Origin: Stanieria cyanosphaera PCC 7437 | GTDB lineage: Bacteria > Cyanobacteriota > Cyanobacteriia > Cyanobacteriales > Xenococcaceae | Reading direction: 5' to 3' | Length of the DNA: 64,000 nt | Assembly (NCBI RefSeq): GCF_000317575.1 | Contig: NC_019748.1 | Coordinates: 124,001 to 188,000 of the forward strand | Shown here: positions 61,713-64,000 of the stretch, one piece after another | Layout of the letters: every line of letters starts with the position of its first letter | Numbering within the stretch: the first letter of the stretch is position 1 | The notes under the pieces: generated by a model | The model's input: only the letters and a program-made list of their open reading frames with translations | What the model was told of the DNA's origin: nothing | The model's database searches: none | Program-made: the position numbers and the translations under genes

Positions 61713-62099
61713 ATGAAAAAAATGGGAACTCACCTGGTGGTAGACGCTTGGGGCGCACCAGCCGATTTGCTTAACGATCCAGAAAAAATTCGTCGTGGTA
61801 TGATAGAAGCGATCGCTGCTGGAGAAGCTACTCTAATCGATTTGTGCGTACACCAGTTTAGTCCCCACGGTGTTACAGCAACTGCTACTTTAGCGGAATC
61901 TCATATTGCGATTCATACCTGGCCAGAATATGGTTATTTTGCAGCAGATCTGTTTTTCTGCGGAAAAGGAAAACCAGTAGTAGCCATGGAAGTTCTGCAA
62001 AAAGCCCTTCAAGCTAAAGAAATGACAATGCAAGAAACTGACCGTGGTTTTCCTAGCCATGTTGCTGCCGAACTGCAACTAGAAGCATCAGTATCATAA
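61713..62099 (+). CDS. speD: S-adenosylmethionine decarboxylase proenzyme (SpeD)
   Basis: Makes decarboxylated SAM for spermidine synthesis. The self-cleavage site is ATLAESHIAIHTWPEYGYFA (serine becoming the pyruvoyl group); catalytic histidine, cysteine (LIDLCVHQFSPHGV) and DLFFCG follow the short bacterial type. The best start is the ATG at 61713 (a TTG at 61704 just after GGGGG is an alternative), giving about 128 residues. Single gene; no speE nearby. Confidence 0.92.
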   Translation: MKKMGTHLVVDAWGAPADLLNDPEKIRRGMIEAIAAGEATLIDLCVHQFSPHGVTATATLAESHIAIHTWPEYGYFAADLFFCGKGKPVVAMEVLQKALQAKEMTMQETDRGFPSHVAAELQLEASVS

Positions 62100-62155
62100 A
62101 AACTGAATCCAAATTTTCAATAATTACTGAGATTTTTTTATTTATCTAGCTCAAA

Positions 62156-62596
62156 ATGACTCATAGTCTTGTCATCAAGCTAGCTTTAATCTTGTTGCTA
62201 AGTATACTACCTTCACTCATTTCCATTTTTATTTTGCACCGAGTGAAGCAAAGATGGCAGTCGAAGTTACTCCGTCTTCTCACGGCGGAACGGAGCTTAC
62301 AAGGTTCTGAATTCGATTCAGAACACAGCCCCTTGCCTGCTTCGACTTCGTCAAGATTGAGAAGAGTTCGTTTGATGACAGATTATACTTCAAGCGTTAG
62401 TTCTTCAGGGAACGAGTTATTGGGGCATTTTTACGAATACGAGTTAGATAGTTTTGGTAATCAATATTCCACCGAGTTCAAAAAATATTTTGTGGGTGAT
62501 GTAAGTTGTCGTTACAACGCTTATTCTCCCTATATTCGTTGTGCTGTTAATCCTGATGGCCCTTGTCAAGATTGTATTCATTATCAAGCTAAGTAG
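62156..62596 (+). CDS. DUF6464-like protein with internal palindromic segment
   Basis: Protein of 146 residues: N-terminal helix (about 5-27, LALILLLSILPSLISIFIL), a basic linker, and a conserved C-terminal part EYELDSFGNQYSTEF and GDVSCRYNAYSPYIRCAVNP with GPCQDCIHYQ, four cysteines that suggest metal or disulfide. The cysteine domain matches the cyanobacterial DUF6464 group as I recall it. Residues about 36-64 are coded by an 87-bp nested palindrome (62260-62346), probably an in-frame insertion in the linker. Function unknown. Confidence 0.72.
   Translation: MTHSLVIKLALILLLSILPSLISIFILHRVKQRWQSKLLRLLTAERSLQGSEFDSEHSPLPASTSSRLRRVRLMTDYTSSVSSSGNELLGHFYEYELDSFGNQYSTEFKKYFVGDVSCRYNAYSPYIRCAVNPDGPCQDCIHYQAK
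62260..62346. repeat. 87-bp nested palindrome inside the DUF6464-like gene
   Basis: Outer arms GTCGAAG (62260-62266) and CTTCGAC (62340-62346); inner hairpin 1 CTCCGT/ACGGAG (62270-62275 and 62290-62295); inner hairpin 2 GTTCTGAAT-TCG-ATTCAGAAC (62304-62324) with CAAGG/CCTTG extending it. 87 bp equals 29 codons and keeps the frame open. Strongly folded RNA is predicted. Confidence 0.75.
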
Positions 62597-62752
62597 TAAT
62601 CTCTAGCGGTTTTTAAATAAATTAAAGAAGTCAGAGGTAAGTAATTAGTAATTACTTTCTTTGATTCAACTTGTTTTCGTAAGGAGTCCCATACTTACCC
62701 GAAGGGAAGCGATGGGTAATTGACTTTCTCTCACGATTAAATCAAATTGGTA

Positions 62753-63214
62753 TTAACTTGGATCGCAACGAATTTCAATCATAAAACCATCAGGATCGAA
62801 AAAATAAATTCCTTTGCCAGTAGGACGAGTTACAGGACCACTATCAATCTGAATTTGATTAGCTTTTAAAACTTCTACTGCCGAATCAAATAATTGGGGA
62901 TCGATATCAAAGGCTAGATGATTAGCACGAGTAAAAGCTTGACTAGGATCAGGATGGGGTGGAGATAAATCTGGTTCGCAGAATAAATCAATTACAGTGC
63001 CATCAGCAGTAATAAAATTAGCTACTTTACCTGCTGCTACTAGATTAATAAGAGTTTTCGGCACTTCTTCGCCTGTGAGTTCATGTAAGCCCAAAATTTT
63101 GCCATAAAAATGACGAGATGCAGCCATATCTTTCACATTTAAAGCAATATGATGAACTTTACGTAAACTTCCTGGTCTAAGAGAGTTTGATTTAATTTCT
63201 GGCTTTACAGTCAT
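62753..63214 (-). CDS. VOC-superfamily (glyoxalase/bleomycin-resistance-like) protein
   Basis: Protein of 153 residues with one pair of beta-alpha-beta-beta-beta modules: KVHHIALNVKDMAASRHFYG (metal H), ILGLHELTGEEV, RANHLAFDIDPQLFDSAVEV (second H) and GKGIYFFDPDGFMIEIRCD (E ligand). The family contains glyoxalases, dioxygenases and resistance proteins; no substrate is implied here. The first 11 codons fall in the 120-bp tandem duplication, whose second copy carries a duplicate start region upstream. Confidence 0.85.
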   Translation of the reverse strand: MTVKPEIKSNSLRPGSLRKVHHIALNVKDMAASRHFYGKILGLHELTGEEVPKTLINLVAAGKVANFITADGTVIDLFCEPDLSPPHPDPSQAFTRANHLAFDIDPQLFDSAVEVLKANQIQIDSGPVTRPTGKGIYFFDPDGFMIEIRCDPS

Positions 63215-63421
63215 GATTTTACTTAAGTTACAACGGTTAAAGCTGAAGTTAAAAGTTTAGTTTGCCAAGTACCCAAATCTGTTAAAGAGCGATCGCGATA
63301 TAGAGTTTGATTTAATTTCTGGCTTTACAGTCATGATTTTACTTAAGTTACAACGGTTAAAGCTGAAGTTAAAAGTTTAGTTTGCCAAGTATCCAAATCT
63401 GTTAAAGAGCGATCGCGATAT
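63182..63421. repeat. 120-bp tandem duplication spanning trmFO 3' end and VOC 5' end
   Basis: Copies 63182-63301 and 63302-63421 are identical except C at 63272 versus T at 63392. Copy 1 holds the VOC start codon; copy 2 holds the trmFO stop (63343-63345). Hence copy 1 also has an inert trmFO end and copy 2 an inert VOC beginning. 119 of 120 identities means the event is recent or under gene conversion. Confidence 0.95.
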
Positions 63422-64000
63422 TGTCCATATCTTTCTCTTTTATTGCGAATTTTACTAGGTAACTGCGGTAAAATGCCAAAGTTGGGAGGCATGGGTTGAA
63501 AATGTTTAGGAGAAGCAGAACTAATAAAATCAAACAATGCACCCATCATAGTAGTATTGGGTATAATTAGAGGTTCTTTGCCTAAAATTAATCTAGCTGC
63601 ATTAGTTCCTGCTAACCAACCTCCAGCAGTAGCAGCAGTGTATCCTTCTGTCCCTACTAATTGACCCGCAGCGAGTAAAGTTTCTCTAGATTGAAATTGT
63701 AAAGTGGGATGAAGAAGTCCAGGGGAATTAATAAAAGTGTTGCGATGCATCACTCCCATGCGGACAAATTCAGCTTTTTCTAAACCAGGAATGAGGCTAA
63801 ACACTCGTTTTTGTTCTCCCCATTTTAAATTGGTTTGAAAACCTACCATATTCCATAGTTCTCCTGCTTTATCTTCCTGACGCAATTGCACCACTGCATA
63901 AGGACGTTTAGATTTGTTGACTGGATCGCGAAAATCTCCTAAACGAGAGTCAAATAGTCCGACAGGTTTGAGAGGACCATAACGCATGGTATCTTCGCCA
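63343..64000 (-). CDS. trmFO: tRNA (uracil-54 C5) folate-dependent methyltransferase TrmFO, C-terminal part
   Basis: Final ~218 codons of a gene that continues beyond the right edge (residues before [12 protein letters not shown] are missing). TrmFO methylates U54 of the tRNA T-loop using methylenetetrahydrofolate and FADH2. Diagnostic segments: [93 protein letters not shown]. The last codons lie inside the 120-bp duplication. Confidence 0.93.
   Translation of the reverse strand, partial: GEDTMRYGPLKPVGLFDSRLGDFRDPVNKSKRPYAVVQLRQEDKAGELWNMVGFQTNLKWGEQKRVFSLIPGLEKAEFVRMGVMHRNTFINSPGLLHPTLQFQSRETLLAAGQLVGTEGYTAATAGGWLAGTNAARLILGKEPLIIPNTTMMGALFDFISSASPKHFQPMPPNFGILPQLPSKIRNKRERYGQYRDRSLTDLDTWQTKLLTSALTVVT

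Noticed and set aside
1-64000. tRNA or rRNA genes
   Set aside because: I looked through intergenic gaps for T-loop and acceptor patterns and for rRNA motifs and saw none; a tRNAscan run would decide.

Overview
The window is cyanobacterial chromosome. It is AT-rich, carries many copies of the HIP1 octamer GCGATCGC, and encodes photosynthesis-linked proteins found only in cyanobacteria and plastids: RbcR (partial), a 15-cis-zeta-carotene isomerase, the photosystem II lipoprotein Psb27 and the NblR-type regulator. Protein style, base composition and repeats suggest a unicellular or pleurocapsalean lineage (Stanieria/Pleurocapsa-like), but that placement is inference. No tRNA, rRNA, CRISPR array, prophage or complete insertion sequence was found.

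Layout. 1-9.7 kb: rbcR (cut by the edge) diverges from Z-ISO; then a thioredoxin, pstB behind Pho boxes, psb27, a recombinase remnant, a curlin-like secreted protein, a 42-residue membrane peptide, a TerB-like protein, glpQ diverging from pstS across another Pho box, and a TPR protein. 9.7-15.3 kb is accessory-looking: a lone LivH permease, Uma2 and HNH nucleases, three tandem KGK-domain proteins and a frameshifted dynamin-like GTPase. 15.4-21 kb: a ClC-CBS-Usp channel protein, bacterioferritin, a coiled-coil protein and two SDR dehydrogenases. 21-27 kb: a signalling block with separate CheB and CheR-PAS proteins, a small hydrophilic protein and a hybrid histidine kinase. 27-36.3 kb: hemerythrin, SGNH hydrolase, low-molecular-weight phosphatase, SbmA-like ABC exporter, and a sulfur group on the minus strand (SQR, cysteine synthase, acireductone dioxygenase) followed by a 1-Cys peroxiredoxin. 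36.8-41.4 kb: ftsH, NAD kinase, nblR, DUF192.

41.4-54.5 kb: the chaperone run grpE-dnaK-dnaJ-tusA-rsgA on the minus strand, facing away from the type IV pilus run pilB-pilT-pilC plus one unknown gene, then an EF-G-like GTPase. 54.9-64 kb: small housekeeping genes (S4 protein, PRC-barrel, zinc ribbon, phasin-like, FHA, TlyA, gluconokinase, pentapeptide repeats, SpeD, DUF6464, VOC) and the 3' part of trmFO.

The strongest structure outside genes is repetitive DNA: many 7-bp-period repeats (two with the same heptamer order 53 kb apart), a family of 28-bp palindromes, two MITE-like elements with terminal inverted repeats, a 26-bp triplicate before cheR, and a nearly perfect 120-bp tandem duplication between trmFO and the VOC gene. 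Two genes (nblR and the DUF6464 gene) seem to carry palindromic in-frame insertions. Phosphate genes pstB, pstS and glpQ lie close together with well-formed Pho boxes but without pstC or pstA.
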